This document shows, piece after piece, positions 1-7,985 of a DNA stretch of 36,560 nucleotides. The stretch comes from an uncultured Olsenella sp. (GTDB lineage Bacteria > Actinomycetota > Coriobacteriia > Coriobacteriales > Atopobiaceae). The notes under the pieces were generated by a model, which saw only the letters and a list, made by a program, of their open reading frames with translations, was not told the origin of the DNA and searched no databases. Position 1 is the first letter of the stretch, and every line of letters starts with the position of its first letter. The stretch covers positions 1 through 36,560 of the forward strand of contig URLM01000014.1 in the NCBI GenBank assembly GCA_900548775.1, given 5' to 3'. Both the position numbers and the translations under genes were made by a program.

Positions 1-927
1 CTGGGAGATTGTTGCGGCGGTATCGGCCGAGCTCTTTGTGTGCTGCTGGACGGTCTCCCGGACAACGCCTGCGGTCACCATGAGGCAGGGGATCGCAAAG
101 ACAAGCGTCCCGATGATGACGTGTCTGCGCAGCCGATGCGAGATGGCAACTGCCTCCTCGCTCTCCTGCGGAGTCACCACGCCGTCGTCGTTGATGTCTC
201 TGTGGAGCGGCGCGTGAAGGAGGAGCAGCACGACCTCGGCGGCGAGTGCGATGAAGACCACGTTGACGCCAAACTCGTAGAGGGCACCGGCAAAGCGCGG
301 GAGGCTCTGTAGGGCAATGCCGTAGCCGGCCGAGCATAGGGGTGGCATGAGGGCGGTTGCCACGGCAACGCCTGCGATGAGGGTCGACGGCTCCTGCTTG
401 CGGGAGTTCCCCAGCCCACCCGCGAAGCCGCCGGCGAGCGCGATGAGCAGGTCCCATATCGTTGGGGTCGAGTTGTCGAGAAGCGCGCTGGTCTCGTAGG
501 GGATGGGCGTGAGGAGGAAGTAGACGGTGGAGGTGGCAAGGCATATCGCCATCTGGAGGACGAGGCCCGCGACGGCGTGTCGCAGGAGGCGCATGTCTGC
601 CGTGGCCACGGCGTAGGAGATGGCCAGCACCGAGCCCATGAGCGGGCAGATGAGCATGGCTCCCACGATGGCCTCGGTGGAGTCTGTGTTGAGGCCGATC
701 GACGCTATGAGCATGGCGACGATGAGAATGCACATGTGGGTGCCGTCGAGCTTCGAGCCGCCAACGAAGCGCTTTCTGATCTGTGGCCAGGATGTGCGGC
801 CTTCCCGCACGTCAAAGGCACGCCTGAGCCCTGCGAGACCTCGATGGACCCAGCTTTCGTTGGAACCGGCTGTTTTGGCCTTCTCTGCCATGGACGCGCC
901 CCCCGCTTCCTGAGTTTCATGTGGCAT
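1..927 (-). CDS. DUF389 family integral membrane protein (3' end cut by window)
   Basis: The reading frame is open from 927 down to base 1 and runs off the window, giving about 309 residues without a stop. The translation has the features of the DUF389 family: a short charged N-terminus, then hydrophobic segments starting at MCILIVAMLIASIGLNTDS, followed by TEAIVGAMLICPLMGSVLA, a further pair of hydrophobic stretches, and the motif AVATALMPPLC. The function of the family is not established; it is a polytopic inner-membrane protein. A hydrophilic stretch HRDINDDGVVTPQESEEAV near the truncated end is probably a loop. Two in-frame ATG codons compete, at 927 and at 891, neither with an ideal ribosome site (AGGAAAG lies about 14 bases before the first, AGGAAG about 12 before the second). 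It is transcribed away from the TerB-type operon and is probably unrelated to it. Confidence 0.8.
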   Translation of the reverse strand, partial: MPHETQEAGGASMAEKAKTAGSNESWVHRGLAGLRRAFDVREGRTSWPQIRKRFVGGSKLDGTHMCILIVAMLIASIGLNTDSTEAIVGAMLICPLMGSVLAISYAVATADMRLLRHAVAGLVLQMAICLATSTVYFLLTPIPYETSALLDNSTPTIWDLLIALAGGFAGGLGNSRKQEPSTLIAGVAVATALMPPLCSAGYGIALQSLPRFAGALYEFGVNVVFIALAAEVVLLLLHAPLHRDINDDGVVTPQESEEAVAISHRLRRHVIIGTLVFAIPCLMVTAGVVRETVQQHTKSSADTAATISQ

Positions 928-1071
928 ATGATGTCCAGGCACACTTTCCTGTTATCCGGCGCGCCTCGAGGATTCTTGTGCCCCAAACGTGGGGCGACAA
1001 CTCCGATACCTGTTCCTAAGAGTGCGAAAGACCCGTCTTGGGGCAGCGTTGGGGATTCCTGATGGCTCGAA

Positions 1072-1094
1072 TTGACGGTTGGTGGCAGTTTTTC
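1072..1094 (+). repeat. Repeat copy 1 of 4 (forward), outer arm
   Basis: The core is GACGGTTGGTGGCAGTTTTT, preceded by TT and followed by C. It is a perfect 23-base inverted match to copy 4 at 1424-1446 and a 21-base inverted match to copy 2. Just downstream is a small dyad, GATAC CTCGA GTATC. Confidence 0.9.
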
Positions 1095-1184
1095 CGAGAT
1101 ACCTCGAGTATCGGTAAGTTCAAAATCTGAAAAATGGCAGGTCAGGGAATTGCTATCTCATGACCTATATATAAGGTATTTAAC

Positions 1185-1205
1185 AAAAACTGCCACCAAC
1201 CGTCA
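1185..1205 (-). repeat. Repeat copy 2 of 4 (reverse)
   Basis: AAAAACTGCCACCAACCGTC followed by A is the reverse complement of bases 1073-1093. The spacer between copies 1 and 2 is about 90 bases and AT-rich, including TATATATAAGG. Confidence 0.9.
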
Positions 1206-1314
1206 TTCTTGTCACGAGAGACCATCCGTGGGGTTATGGGTCGGCCGAGCTCAGCCGCAAAAGCCCTGTGCCCAGAACACGGGGAGGCCTTTTCCGAGAC
1301 TAAAAACACAAAAC

Positions 1315-1334
1315 GCCGGTTGGTGGCAGTATTC
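1315..1334 (+). repeat. Repeat copy 3 of 4 (forward, degenerate)
   Basis: GCCGGTTGGTGGCAGTATTC differs from copy 1 at only a few positions. It lies about 110 bases after copy 2 and opens the second repeat-bounded unit. Confidence 0.85.
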
Positions 1335-1423
1335 TATAAATCATTTATATGCAGCTACAGCTATAACAATCTAGTAGCTGCGGTTATTCAGAACCCAACA
1401 TCGCCTGTACATAGGGATACCCC

Positions 1424-1446
1424 GAAAAACTGCCACCAACCGTCAA
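1424..1446 (-). repeat. Repeat copy 4 of 4 (reverse), outer arm
   Basis: AAAAACTGCCACCAACCGTC, flanked by G and AA, is the exact reverse complement of copy 1 over 23 bases. The spacer from copy 3 is 89 bases, almost equal to the 90 bases between copies 1 and 2, so the region consists of two similar-sized convergent pairs (about 132 bases each). Confidence 0.9.
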
Positions 1447-1484
1447 TCTGTGCCAATGTGCCAAGCGCTAGATTGCGTACATGT

Positions 1485-1514
1485 GTTCTCATGAACTTCG
1501 CGTGGTAGTAGAAT
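1485..1514 (+). promoter_or_regulatory. Candidate promoter and dyad before the TerB-type operon
   Basis: TTCTCA at 1486-1491 and TAGAAT at 1509-1514 are separated by 17 bases and would place a start near 1521, 20 bases before the ribosome site at 1541. The -35 element is overlapped by the dyad GTTC-TCAT-GAAC (1485-1496), which could be an operator. It is not a canonical LexA box, because the half-sites face the other way. Confidence 0.45.
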
Positions 1515-1552
1515 GAACATCTACGCAACTTTGACGTGCGGGGAGGTGCAAC

Positions 1553-3412
1553 TTGGAAGAGGGCGGGACTGGTCGCTTTGCGGGTCACGCGCGCTCGCGC
1601 GCACAGGAGGTCCTGGAGCAGATCCTTTCGTCCAAGGACGCCCGCGCGCTTGTCGGCATGAGCCAGAAGACCTATTCCGACCAGCCAATCCTTCGCACTG
1701 GCGCAGACTTCGCACGGGAGCGTGCGCAAAGGCGCAAGGAGGGACGCGATGCGGCGCGTATCGCTCGAGAGCAGAGGGTTGAGAGGCGTCATCAGCAGCC
1801 CCCTGCAGCAGCAATTCGCCAGACGGGAGAGGCCGGCTCTGTTGCGACGGCTTCGTCTTGGCCCTCGTTCTCGTTTGTCATGCCCGGCCTCGATGCGCGG
1901 GAGGACTCCGATCCCGCCAATTCCGAGCTTCCGCCTGCGCTTCAGGAGCTGCGTCGGCTTGAGGGGGATGGCCTTCGCCTGGGAGAGCTCTTCTGCCGCC
2001 AGGCGCGCCTTGCGGCAGACTACGAGGACAGTTTCCCGTTCGAGGGCTTCCATCCCTATCGCTACCTGCCAACCTACAAGGACCTTGGGAACCGTGAGCT
2101 GCGCGGCTACTTCACGTGGCGTACCGAATGGCGCCGGGGCACGGCTCTCGACGCCTCAGCCACCTACGTCACGATTCTCGCCTTCGAGCTGATAAATGGC
2201 GTTGGCGCCGAGCCAGGTGCAGGGGTTCTCTCCTCGCTGCACAGGCTCGAGCGGCGTTGCGCCGAGCAGGATGCACGAGGCATTGGGCCAAGCGTGACCA
2301 TGGACCTCAGGCGCTGGGAGCGAGACTACGCCATCTGCATGGGGCTTGATGTTCGCCAGGCGGTGCCGGAGTCAGAGCGCCTGTTTGGCGCGGGGGTCGA
2401 AACCCTGCGAGCCATGGAGCGGGCGGAGCTTCTCTCCCGTGGCCTGCTGGAGAAGAAGCCGGGGGAGGAGGTAGCCGCGCCATCGGACGATGAGGTGCTG
2501 GTCGCCATGGGGAACGTCTCGACCATGGACGTCTTTCGCTCTCCGTTCGTTCGCGCGCACCGGGAGTCCGTTGCTGCCGTGGCTTCGGCTGTTGCGCGCC
2601 GCATGGCAGTCCACTGCAATCGCCGCAGGAAGACCGGCTGGGTCGATGGCCTCGTGGGCTATCGCACGTCGTGGCCGTTCACGCCGCTTGCGGGCGTCCC
2701 GCTCGACCACGGCTGGGAGGGTCCAGAGCGCACCATTCGGATATGCCCTGGCCAGGTGGTGAGCTTTCGCTTTGGCCGCTGGACGGAGCGGCTTGCCTAC
2801 TCCACCACCGAGCGCAGCCGCGACCTCGCGCGCCTCCTTCGCGCGATTGACCGTCAGATGCGTATCGACTGGGAGTTCGGTCATCCCCTCAAGGAGCAGA
2901 AGCTGCCCCGCTACCTGGAGAAGATGGTCGTCGAGGAGAGCCACGCCCAGCACGAGCGCGAGGCGGAGGCAGAGCGCCGCCGCTTCAAGGTCGACCTCTC
3001 CAAGCTGGGCGGCATTCGCAGCGCGGCAGCCGTCACGCGCGAGGCGCTCCTGGTGGACGAGGAGCGCGAGGGGTACGTGCCTGGCGATGCCGCCGTGGAA
3101 CCGAAAGAGGCGCCGGAGACGCCACGGGCTGTAGCCGTGGCGGCACCCGCGCCAACTCCGGCCGACGAGCCCACGTCTAAAGCTGCCTCGCCAGACCTTG
3201 GCCTCACAGACCAGGAGAGCGCGCTTCTCACCGCGCTTCTCGACCACAGGGAGGCGGAGGTCCCGGCAGGCACGTCCGTCGACATGCTCGTTGACTCCAT
3301 TAACGATAAGCTCTTCGACCTGGTGGGAGATACGGTGCTGGAGTTTGGCGATGCCGGCCCCGCAATCGTCGAGGACTACGAGCAAGACCTGAGAGGATAT
3401 CTACAGCCATGA
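1553..3412 (+). CDS. TerB-N / TerB-C domain protein, first gene of a putative DNA-processing or defence operon
   Basis: This 619-residue protein starts at TTG 1553, six bases after a strong GGGAGGTG site. Residues about 145-345 look like a TerB-N domain: FHPYRYLP, then RELRGYFTWRTEWRRG, then YVTILAFELINGVG. The last 75 residues (LTDQESALLTALLDHREAEV, SVDMLVDSINDKLFDLVGD, EDYEQDLRGYL) look like a TerB-C domain. Between them lie a basic segment, a charged helix (HAQHEREAEAERRRFK) and an Ala/Pro-rich linker. In the literature TerB-N and TerB-C occur with helicases and ATPases in predicted DNA-processing or stress systems; the biochemical role is unknown. The stop overlaps the next start by four bases (ATGA), indicating translational coupling. 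The family call rests on motif recall, not a profile search. Confidence 0.8.
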   Translation: MEEGGTGRFAGHARSRAQEVLEQILSSKDARALVGMSQKTYSDQPILRTGADFARERAQRRKEGRDAARIAREQRVERRHQQPPAAAIRQTGEAGSVATASSWPSFSFVMPGLDAREDSDPANSELPPALQELRRLEGDGLRLGELFCRQARLAADYEDSFPFEGFHPYRYLPTYKDLGNRELRGYFTWRTEWRRGTALDASATYVTILAFELINGVGAEPGAGVLSSLHRLERRCAEQDARGIGPSVTMDLRRWERDYAICMGLDVRQAVPESERLFGAGVETLRAMERAELLSRGLLEKKPGEEVAAPSDDEVLVAMGNVSTMDVFRSPFVRAHRESVAAVASAVARRMAVHCNRRRKTGWVDGLVGYRTSWPFTPLAGVPLDHGWEGPERTIRICPGQVVSFRFGRWTERLAYSTTERSRDLARLLRAIDRQMRIDWEFGHPLKEQKLPRYLEKMVVEESHAQHEREAEAERRRFKVDLSKLGGIRSAAAVTREALLVDEEREGYVPGDAAVEPKEAPETPRAVAVAAPAPTPADEPTSKAASPDLGLTDQESALLTALLDHREAEVPAGTSVDMLVDSINDKLFDLVGDTVLEFGDAGPAIVEDYEQDLRGYLQP

Positions 3413-4800
3413 AGCAAGCAACTGCAGAGCAGGCGCCCCGCGTCCCTAGGCGCATCGCGCAGGTGATCATCAACTCCCTGAAGGGAGGCGTCGTCCCTCG
3501 CGTGGGCCTGCCCTACATCACCGTTGGTCGCGACCGCGAGGTGGCGGCCCTCCTCCACGACCTCGACCTCGTCGCTGACGGCGGTGCGAGCTTCCGCTTC
3601 CTTGTGGGTCGCTACGGCAGCGGCAAGAGCTTCCTTCTCCAGACCATCCGCAACCACGCCATGGGCAGGGGCTTTGTGGTGGCAGACGCGGACCTCTCGC
3701 CGGAGCGCCGGCTCCAGGGCACGGGCGGCCAGGGCCTTGCCACCTACCGGGAGCTCATTCGCAACCTCAGCACCAAGACCAGGCCCGAGGGCGGTGTCCT
3801 CAACCTGGTCCTCGACCGTTGGGTCTCGAACGTGCAGTCGCAGGTGACGCTCGAGGACGGTCTCTCTCCCGAGGACCCCGCATTCGCTGATGCCATGGAG
3901 CGGAGAATCATGGGCACCATGGCCTCGGTACAGGAGCTGGTCCACGGCTATGACTTCGCGCGGCTTCTCACCATGTACTGGCGCGCACACCTCGAGGGGG
4001 ATGACGAGACCAAGGCCAACGTCACCAAGTGGTTCCGCGGCGAGTATCGCAACAAGACCGAGGCAAGGCGCGAGCTGGGTGTGAACATAGTGATCGGCGA
4101 TGACGACTGGTATGACTACCTCAAGATTCTCGCGACCTTCCTCGTGGGCGCGGGCTACAAGGGACTCGTCATCCTTCTCGACGAGATGGTGAACCTCTAC
4201 AAGATTCCCAACGCGGTGAGCAGGCAGTACAACTACGAGAAGGTGCTCACCATGTACAACGACACGCTCCAGGGAAAGGCGCACCACCTGGGCATCATCA
4301 TGAGTGGCACCCCCCAGGCGATTGAGGACAGGCGACGCGGCCTCTACTCGTACGAGGCGCTGCGGAGCCGCCTCACGCAGGGGCGCTTCTCGCAGGACGG
4401 CCTGGTGGACATGCTGGCGCCAGTCATCCGCTTGGAGCCGCTCACCCATGAGGAGCTGCTGGTGCTGGTCGAGAAGCTTGCGGACATCCACGCGGGGCTC
4501 TTTGGGTACCAGCGCACCATCACCCAGGACGAACTCGTGCGCTTCCTCGAGACCGAGTACGGCCGCGTGGGCGCGGACACCCACCTCACTCCACGCGAGG
4601 TCATCCGTGACTTTGTCGAGATGCTCGACATCCTCTCACAGAACCCCGGCGTTACGGTTGAGCAGCTCCTGGGGAGCGGTCAGTTCTCCTCGCCGGTGAA
4701 GGCGCCGGCGGAGGAGAACGCGGCCTCCGGAGCGCCTGACTCCCTGGCGGTTGGACAGGCTCCGTCTGGCAAAGACGAGTTCGCCGAGTTCGACATCTAG
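3409..4800 (+). CDS. BrxD-like P-loop ATPase (DUF2791 family)
   Basis: A 463-residue ATP-binding protein. The Walker A motif is GRYGSGKS (67-74) and the Walker B is LVILLDEM (about 253-260), followed by IIMSGTPQAIED, a likely sensor region. The N-terminal block RRIAQVIINSLKGGVVPRVG and the C-terminal half (RLEPLTHEELLVLVEKLADI, HLTPREVIRDFVEMLDIL) match the DUF2791 family, which includes BrxD of type 2 BREX phage-defence systems. The ATPase presumably powers or regulates the helicase encoded next; BrxD and the Lhr-like BrxHI are also neighbours in type 2 BREX. No PglX methyltransferase, PglZ phosphatase or PglW/PglY gene is nearby, so this is not a complete BREX locus. It overlaps the TerB-type gene by four bases, and the helicase starts six bases after its stop. 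Confidence 0.85.
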   Translation: MKQATAEQAPRVPRRIAQVIINSLKGGVVPRVGLPYITVGRDREVAALLHDLDLVADGGASFRFLVGRYGSGKSFLLQTIRNHAMGRGFVVADADLSPERRLQGTGGQGLATYRELIRNLSTKTRPEGGVLNLVLDRWVSNVQSQVTLEDGLSPEDPAFADAMERRIMGTMASVQELVHGYDFARLLTMYWRAHLEGDDETKANVTKWFRGEYRNKTEARRELGVNIVIGDDDWYDYLKILATFLVGAGYKGLVILLDEMVNLYKIPNAVSRQYNYEKVLTMYNDTLQGKAHHLGIIMSGTPQAIEDRRRGLYSYEALRSRLTQGRFSQDGLVDMLAPVIRLEPLTHEELLVLVEKLADIHAGLFGYQRTITQDELVRFLETEYGRVGADTHLTPREVIRDFVEMLDILSQNPGVTVEQLLGSGQFSSPVKAPAEENAASGAPDSLAVGQAPSGKDEFAEFDI

Positions 4801-4806
4801 GCCGCC

Positions 4807-7212
4807 ATGGACGCATTCGACCGCTACGCCCCGTTCATCCAGGACTTCATCTACGAGCACGACTGGCAGAGCCTGCGCGCCGTGCAGGTTGCTGCCGCAG
4901 ACGCCATCTTCAACACCGACGAGAACGTCCTGCTCACCGCTTCGACCGCCTCGGGCAAGACCGAGGCCGCCTTCTTCCCCATACTGACGGAGCTCTGGGA
5001 GGACCCGCCGGCCTCGGTGGGCTGCGTGTACATTGGACCGCTCAAGGCGCTGATAAACGACCAGTTCCTGCGCCTCGAGGACCTCTGTGCGGAAGCCGAC
5101 ATCCCGGTGTGGCACTGGCATGGCGACGTCTCCCAGTCGCACAAGGCAAAGATGCTCAAGCATCCTTCGGGCATCCTCCAGATCACGCCGGAGTCACTAG
5201 AATCAATGCTTCTGCACCGGCACAACGCAATTCCGCGCATCTTTGGCGACCTGCGCTTTGTCGTGATCGACGAGGTTCACTCGCTCCTGCGTGGCGATCG
5301 CGGCGGCCAGACACTCTGCTGCCTCGAGCGCCTCTCGCGCCTTGCGGGCGTGGTGCCCAGGCGCATCGGGCTCTCCGCAACGATCGGAGACCCCGAGGCA
5401 ACCGGCGCATACCTCTCTGCAGGCACAGGTCGTGGGTGCGTGATCCCTCGGCTGGACGCGCCCAAGGAGCGCTGGCGCCTCTCGATGGAGCACTTCTACG
5501 TGACGGGTCCGCAGGCGCCGGAGCGCGGCGAGGACGGTCTGGGCCACGGAGGGACGGCTTCCGAAGAGGCTGCGTACGAGACGCCCGAGACATCCGTGGC
5601 TGAGCAGCGCATTCCCAGCCGAGAAGAACGCGTTGAGGACGTCTCCCCGAGCGCTTCTCCGCAGACCGAACAGCCCGACCCGGAGGCGCCCACAGACAGG
5701 GCCCCGGTCTTTGCCGACCCTGGCCTTGCCTACGTCTTCGAACACACTCGTGGGCGCAAGTGCCTGGTCTTCGCCAACTCACGCGAGGAGTGCGAGGCCG
5801 TGACGACAACGCTTCGCCAGTACTGCGAGGCGGTGGGGGAGCCGGACCGCTTCCTCATCCATCACGGCAACCTCTCCGCGAGCTTTAGGCAGACGGCCGA
5901 GGAGCTCATGCGCGACGAGAACGCGAACCTCACCACCGTGACCACCTCGACGCTCGAGCTTGGCATCGACATCGGACGTCTCGAGCGGGCATTCCAGATT
6001 GGCGCGCCGTTCACGGTGAGCTCGTTTCTGCAGCGCATGGGCCGCACCGGCAGACGTGGCCAGCCGAGCGAGATGTGGTTCGTCATGCGCGAGGACGAGC
6101 CCGAGGCCAGGGCGCTGCTCCCCGAGACCATCCCATGGAAGCTCCTGCAGGGCATCGCGCTCGTGCAGCTCTACGTCGAGGAGCGTTGGGTCGAGCCGCC
6201 GCAGCTGGACGGCTTGCCGTACAGCCTTCTCTACCACCAGACCATGGCGATGCTCGCCTCGACGGGCGAACTCTCGCCGGCCGACCTGGCGCGCCGCGTG
6301 CTCACCCTTTCTCCCTTCCATCGCGTGACAGCGGATGACTACCGCACCCTCCTTCGTCACCTCGTGGAGACGGACCAGGTCGAGCGCACCGAGACGGGCG
6401 GTCTCATCGTGGGCCTTGCGGGCGAGCGCGTGACGAACGACTTCCGCTTCTACGCTACCTTCGCAGAGGACGAGGAGTTTACCGTGCGCTCCGAGTCCCA
6501 GGAGCTTGGCACCATCGTGCAGCCGCCGCCGGTGGGGGAGAGAATCGCAATCGCGGGCGCCGTCTGGGTGATCGAGGAGATTGACTACAAGCGCCACCTC
6601 ATCGAGTGCACGCAGGTGAAGGGCAAGGTCCCGGCGTACTTCGGCATGTGTGCGGGAGACGTGAACACCCGTGTGCTCGAACGCATGCGAGGCGTTCTGC
6701 GCGAGACGCGCGGCTATCCCTACCTGCGCACGAATGCGCAAGCGCGTCTGGAGCAGGCGCGCCACGTGGCAGCGCTCGCCCACCTGGCCTCGGAGCCGCT
6801 CGTGTGTGTGGGTGGCACGTCGTGGTGCCTTCTGCCGTGGCTGGGAAGCTACGCCTTTCTCGCTCTCGAGCGTTTCCTCAAGATTCGTTGTGCCGATAAG
6901 CTCGGGCTCAAGGGGCTGGACTCGTCGCGTCCATACTTCATGCAGTTCACGATGGGCGCCGACGCGAGTACCTTCTACCGGGTAGTGAAGGAGGAGGCAA
7001 CCCTTCCCCTTGACCCCATGGAGCTGGTCTATCCGGGAGAGGTGCCCCGCTTCGACAAGTACGATGGTTTCGTGCCGGACGAACTGGTACGCAAGGGTTT
7101 TGCGTATGGGGTTCTCGACGTTGAGGGCATGCTCGCTCGCGTGCTCTCGTGGCCCGATGCGCCGGGGTGTGCCATGAACGCCCTTCCTGACACGAATCTG
7201 TCACCAATCTGA
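4807..7212 (+). CDS. Lhr-like DEVH-box superfamily 2 helicase
   Basis: An 801-residue helicase. Seen in order: a Q-motif-like SLRAVQ (22-27), motif I TASTASGKT (44-52), motif Ia YIGPLKALINDQ, motif II DEVH (155-158), motif III SAT (190-192), a low-complexity acidic linker (about 232-300), motif IV LVFANSREECE, motif V TTSTLELGIDIG and motif VI QRMGRTGRRGQ (409-419). About 380 residues follow the helicase core, as in Lhr-like proteins and the BREX helicase BrxHI. Family members translocate on nucleic acid using ATP; the substrate here is unknown. It is the last gene of the three-gene unit, six bases after the ATPase stop, and no nuclease motif was recognised in its C-terminal part. It could be a repair helicase rather than an antiviral one. 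Confidence 0.87.
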   Translation: MDAFDRYAPFIQDFIYEHDWQSLRAVQVAAADAIFNTDENVLLTASTASGKTEAAFFPILTELWEDPPASVGCVYIGPLKALINDQFLRLEDLCAEADIPVWHWHGDVSQSHKAKMLKHPSGILQITPESLESMLLHRHNAIPRIFGDLRFVVIDEVHSLLRGDRGGQTLCCLERLSRLAGVVPRRIGLSATIGDPEATGAYLSAGTGRGCVIPRLDAPKERWRLSMEHFYVTGPQAPERGEDGLGHGGTASEEAAYETPETSVAEQRIPSREERVEDVSPSASPQTEQPDPEAPTDRAPVFADPGLAYVFEHTRGRKCLVFANSREECEAVTTTLRQYCEAVGEPDRFLIHHGNLSASFRQTAEELMRDENANLTTVTTSTLELGIDIGRLERAFQIGAPFTVSSFLQRMGRTGRRGQPSEMWFVMREDEPEARALLPETIPWKLLQGIALVQLYVEERWVEPPQLDGLPYSLLYHQTMAMLASTGELSPADLARRVLTLSPFHRVTADDYRTLLRHLVETDQVERTETGGLIVGLAGERVTNDFRFYATFAEDEEFTVRSESQELGTIVQPPPVGERIAIAGAVWVIEEIDYKRHLIECTQVKGKVPAYFGMCAGDVNTRVLERMRGVLRETRGYPYLRTNAQARLEQARHVAALAHLASEPLVCVGGTSWCLLPWLGSYAFLALERFLKIRCADKLGLKGLDSSRPYFMQFTMGADASTFYRVVKEEATLPLDPMELVYPGEVPRFDKYDGFVPDELVRKGFAYGVLDVEGMLARVLSWPDAPGCAMNALPDTNLSPI

Positions 7213-7214
7213 CC

Positions 7215-7243
7215 GGAACAAATGTTCTTCTCGATGGTATGAT
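7215..7243 (+). promoter_or_regulatory. Putative LexA (SOS) box overlapping a promoter
   Basis: GAACAAATGTTC (7216-7227) fits the CGAAC-N4-GTTCG type LexA operator known from Bacillus and actinobacteria, within GGAACAAATGTTCT. A -10-like TATGAT lies at 7238-7243. The -35 position 17 bases upstream (7215-7220) falls inside the box, so a repressor there would block polymerase. The box lies directly after the helicase stop and points toward the gene at 7380. Confidence 0.6.
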
Positions 7244-7379
7244 GTCCCTGCAGGGGATGAAGACGCCTCGGAGGCCCCCACTGGCACGAGACGGAGTACG
7301 TCACCCTTGCGAGCAACGCTCGGGCGTGGTCGGCGACGGCCGGCTTCCTATCGGTTGTTTGAGGTGTGGGGGCAATCAG
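7244..7379 (+). other. Leader of the SOS-box gene
   Basis: About 130 bases lie between the predicted transcription start and the chosen start codon. An in-frame ATG at 7239 or 7242 would add 46-47 residues, but the added sequence is rich in Arg, Pro and Gly, overlaps the -10 element and has no ribosome site, so I treat it as untranslated. Confidence 0.45.
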
Positions 7380-7985
7380 ATGTCTGGATACCAGGAAAGT
7401 TTGGTCAAGGTCAGCTGTCTGGCAGAGGCGGCTGGCATTCGCAAGGCCTTCGACGAGTCGGGCAACTCCCTCTTCGGGATGTACGGGGTGGAGCGCGCGG
7501 TGCGGGACGTGGGTCCCGAGTTGCCGTCTCAGGCAGGCGATATGCTCTGCCTGCCTCGCGTCACCTTCAAACGGGGTGACTTGTTTGTGGTGCTGTGCGG
7601 AGACCGTCATCCCTACCAATGCTGCAGTGGGAGGTGGTTCTACATAGATGGCCTGGCAGACGTTGTGCATGAAGACTACAGGGCCTATCTCGTGCCCGTT
7701 GAAGAGAAGGAGGTACGCACTTCCTGGAACGATGACGCCCGGCTCGCCCAACGCTCGTACGTGAACTGGAAAGACTACCTTTCCAACGTTGCATGGACCT
7801 GGCACAAAGACGAGGTCGATCCACGGGTCCGCTTCTCCGAGGTTGTCTATGGCATCAACGTTGCACCGCCCGCAGACTTAGGGGTTGACCCCGATCCCAT
7901 TTTTGCCATCGCACGGATGCTTCGAGAGCGTGGGCTCACAGGGGCCATTGTTAACGGCAAGATCCCGATGGAGGACATCATGTAG
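7380..7985 (+). CDS. Hypothetical protein, putatively SOS-regulated
   Basis: About 201 residues starting MSGYQESLVKVSCLAEAAGI. I do not recognise a family. It is soluble (no membrane segment or signal peptide) and has a Trp/Tyr-rich middle: GRWFYIDGLADVVHEDYRAY, NWKDYLSNVAWTWHKDEVD. The C-terminal part is PDPIFAIARMLRERGLTGAIVNG. Its only regulatory clue is the LexA-like box and promoter about 150 bases upstream. It follows the TerB-type helicase operon in the same direction with its own promoter. The chosen ATG has GAGGTG about 13 bases upstream, farther than ideal, so the start is uncertain; ATG 7239 or 7242 is the alternative. It could be a damage-inducible accessory or an immunity or toxin component, but nothing in the sequence proves this. 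Confidence 0.6.
   Translation: MSGYQESLVKVSCLAEAAGIRKAFDESGNSLFGMYGVERAVRDVGPELPSQAGDMLCLPRVTFKRGDLFVVLCGDRHPYQCCSGRWFYIDGLADVVHEDYRAYLVPVEEKEVRTSWNDDARLAQRSYVNWKDYLSNVAWTWHKDEVDPRVRFSEVVYGINVAPPADLGVDPDPIFAIARMLRERGLTGAIVNGKIPMEDIM

Larger units (their letters stand above)
928..1552. other. Long intergenic region with paired inverted repeats
   Basis: This 625-base gap lies between the start of the divergent DUF389 gene and the TerB-type operon. Much of 1095-1190 and 1335-1420 is AT-rich compared with the flanking genes. I see no convincing protein-coding frame: the frames that stay open have no ribosome site and no family resemblance. It holds four copies of one repeat and a promoter for the downstream operon, listed separately. 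Confidence 0.7.

Noticed and set aside
174..539. Ser/Pro/Arg-rich minus-strand frame at the left end
   Set aside because: It is an alternative frame of the DUF389 gene, which has a clear family pattern and runs to the window edge; the shadow frame has no ribosome site.
1072..1446. CRISPR-like or transposon ends
   Set aside because: The repeats alternate in orientation with spacers of 90-110 bases, and no transposase frame or target-site duplication was found.
1485..1496. LexA box before the TerB-type operon
   Set aside because: GTTC-TCAT-GAAC has the half-sites in the opposite order from GAAC-N4-GTTC, so it is listed only as a dyad.
1388..2053. 221-codon minus-strand frame
   Set aside because: It overlaps the inverted-repeat region and the start of the TerB-type gene on the opposite strand; composition and lack of family resemblance point to a chance frame.
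3376..4584. 402-codon minus-strand frame opposite the ATPase
   Set aside because: Long antisense frames are common in GC-rich DNA; the plus frame has Walker motifs and operon overlap, while this one has no recognisable feature.
1553..7212. Complete type 2 BREX system
   Set aside because: Only BrxD-like and BrxHI-like genes are present; PglX, PglZ, PglW and PglY are absent from the window.
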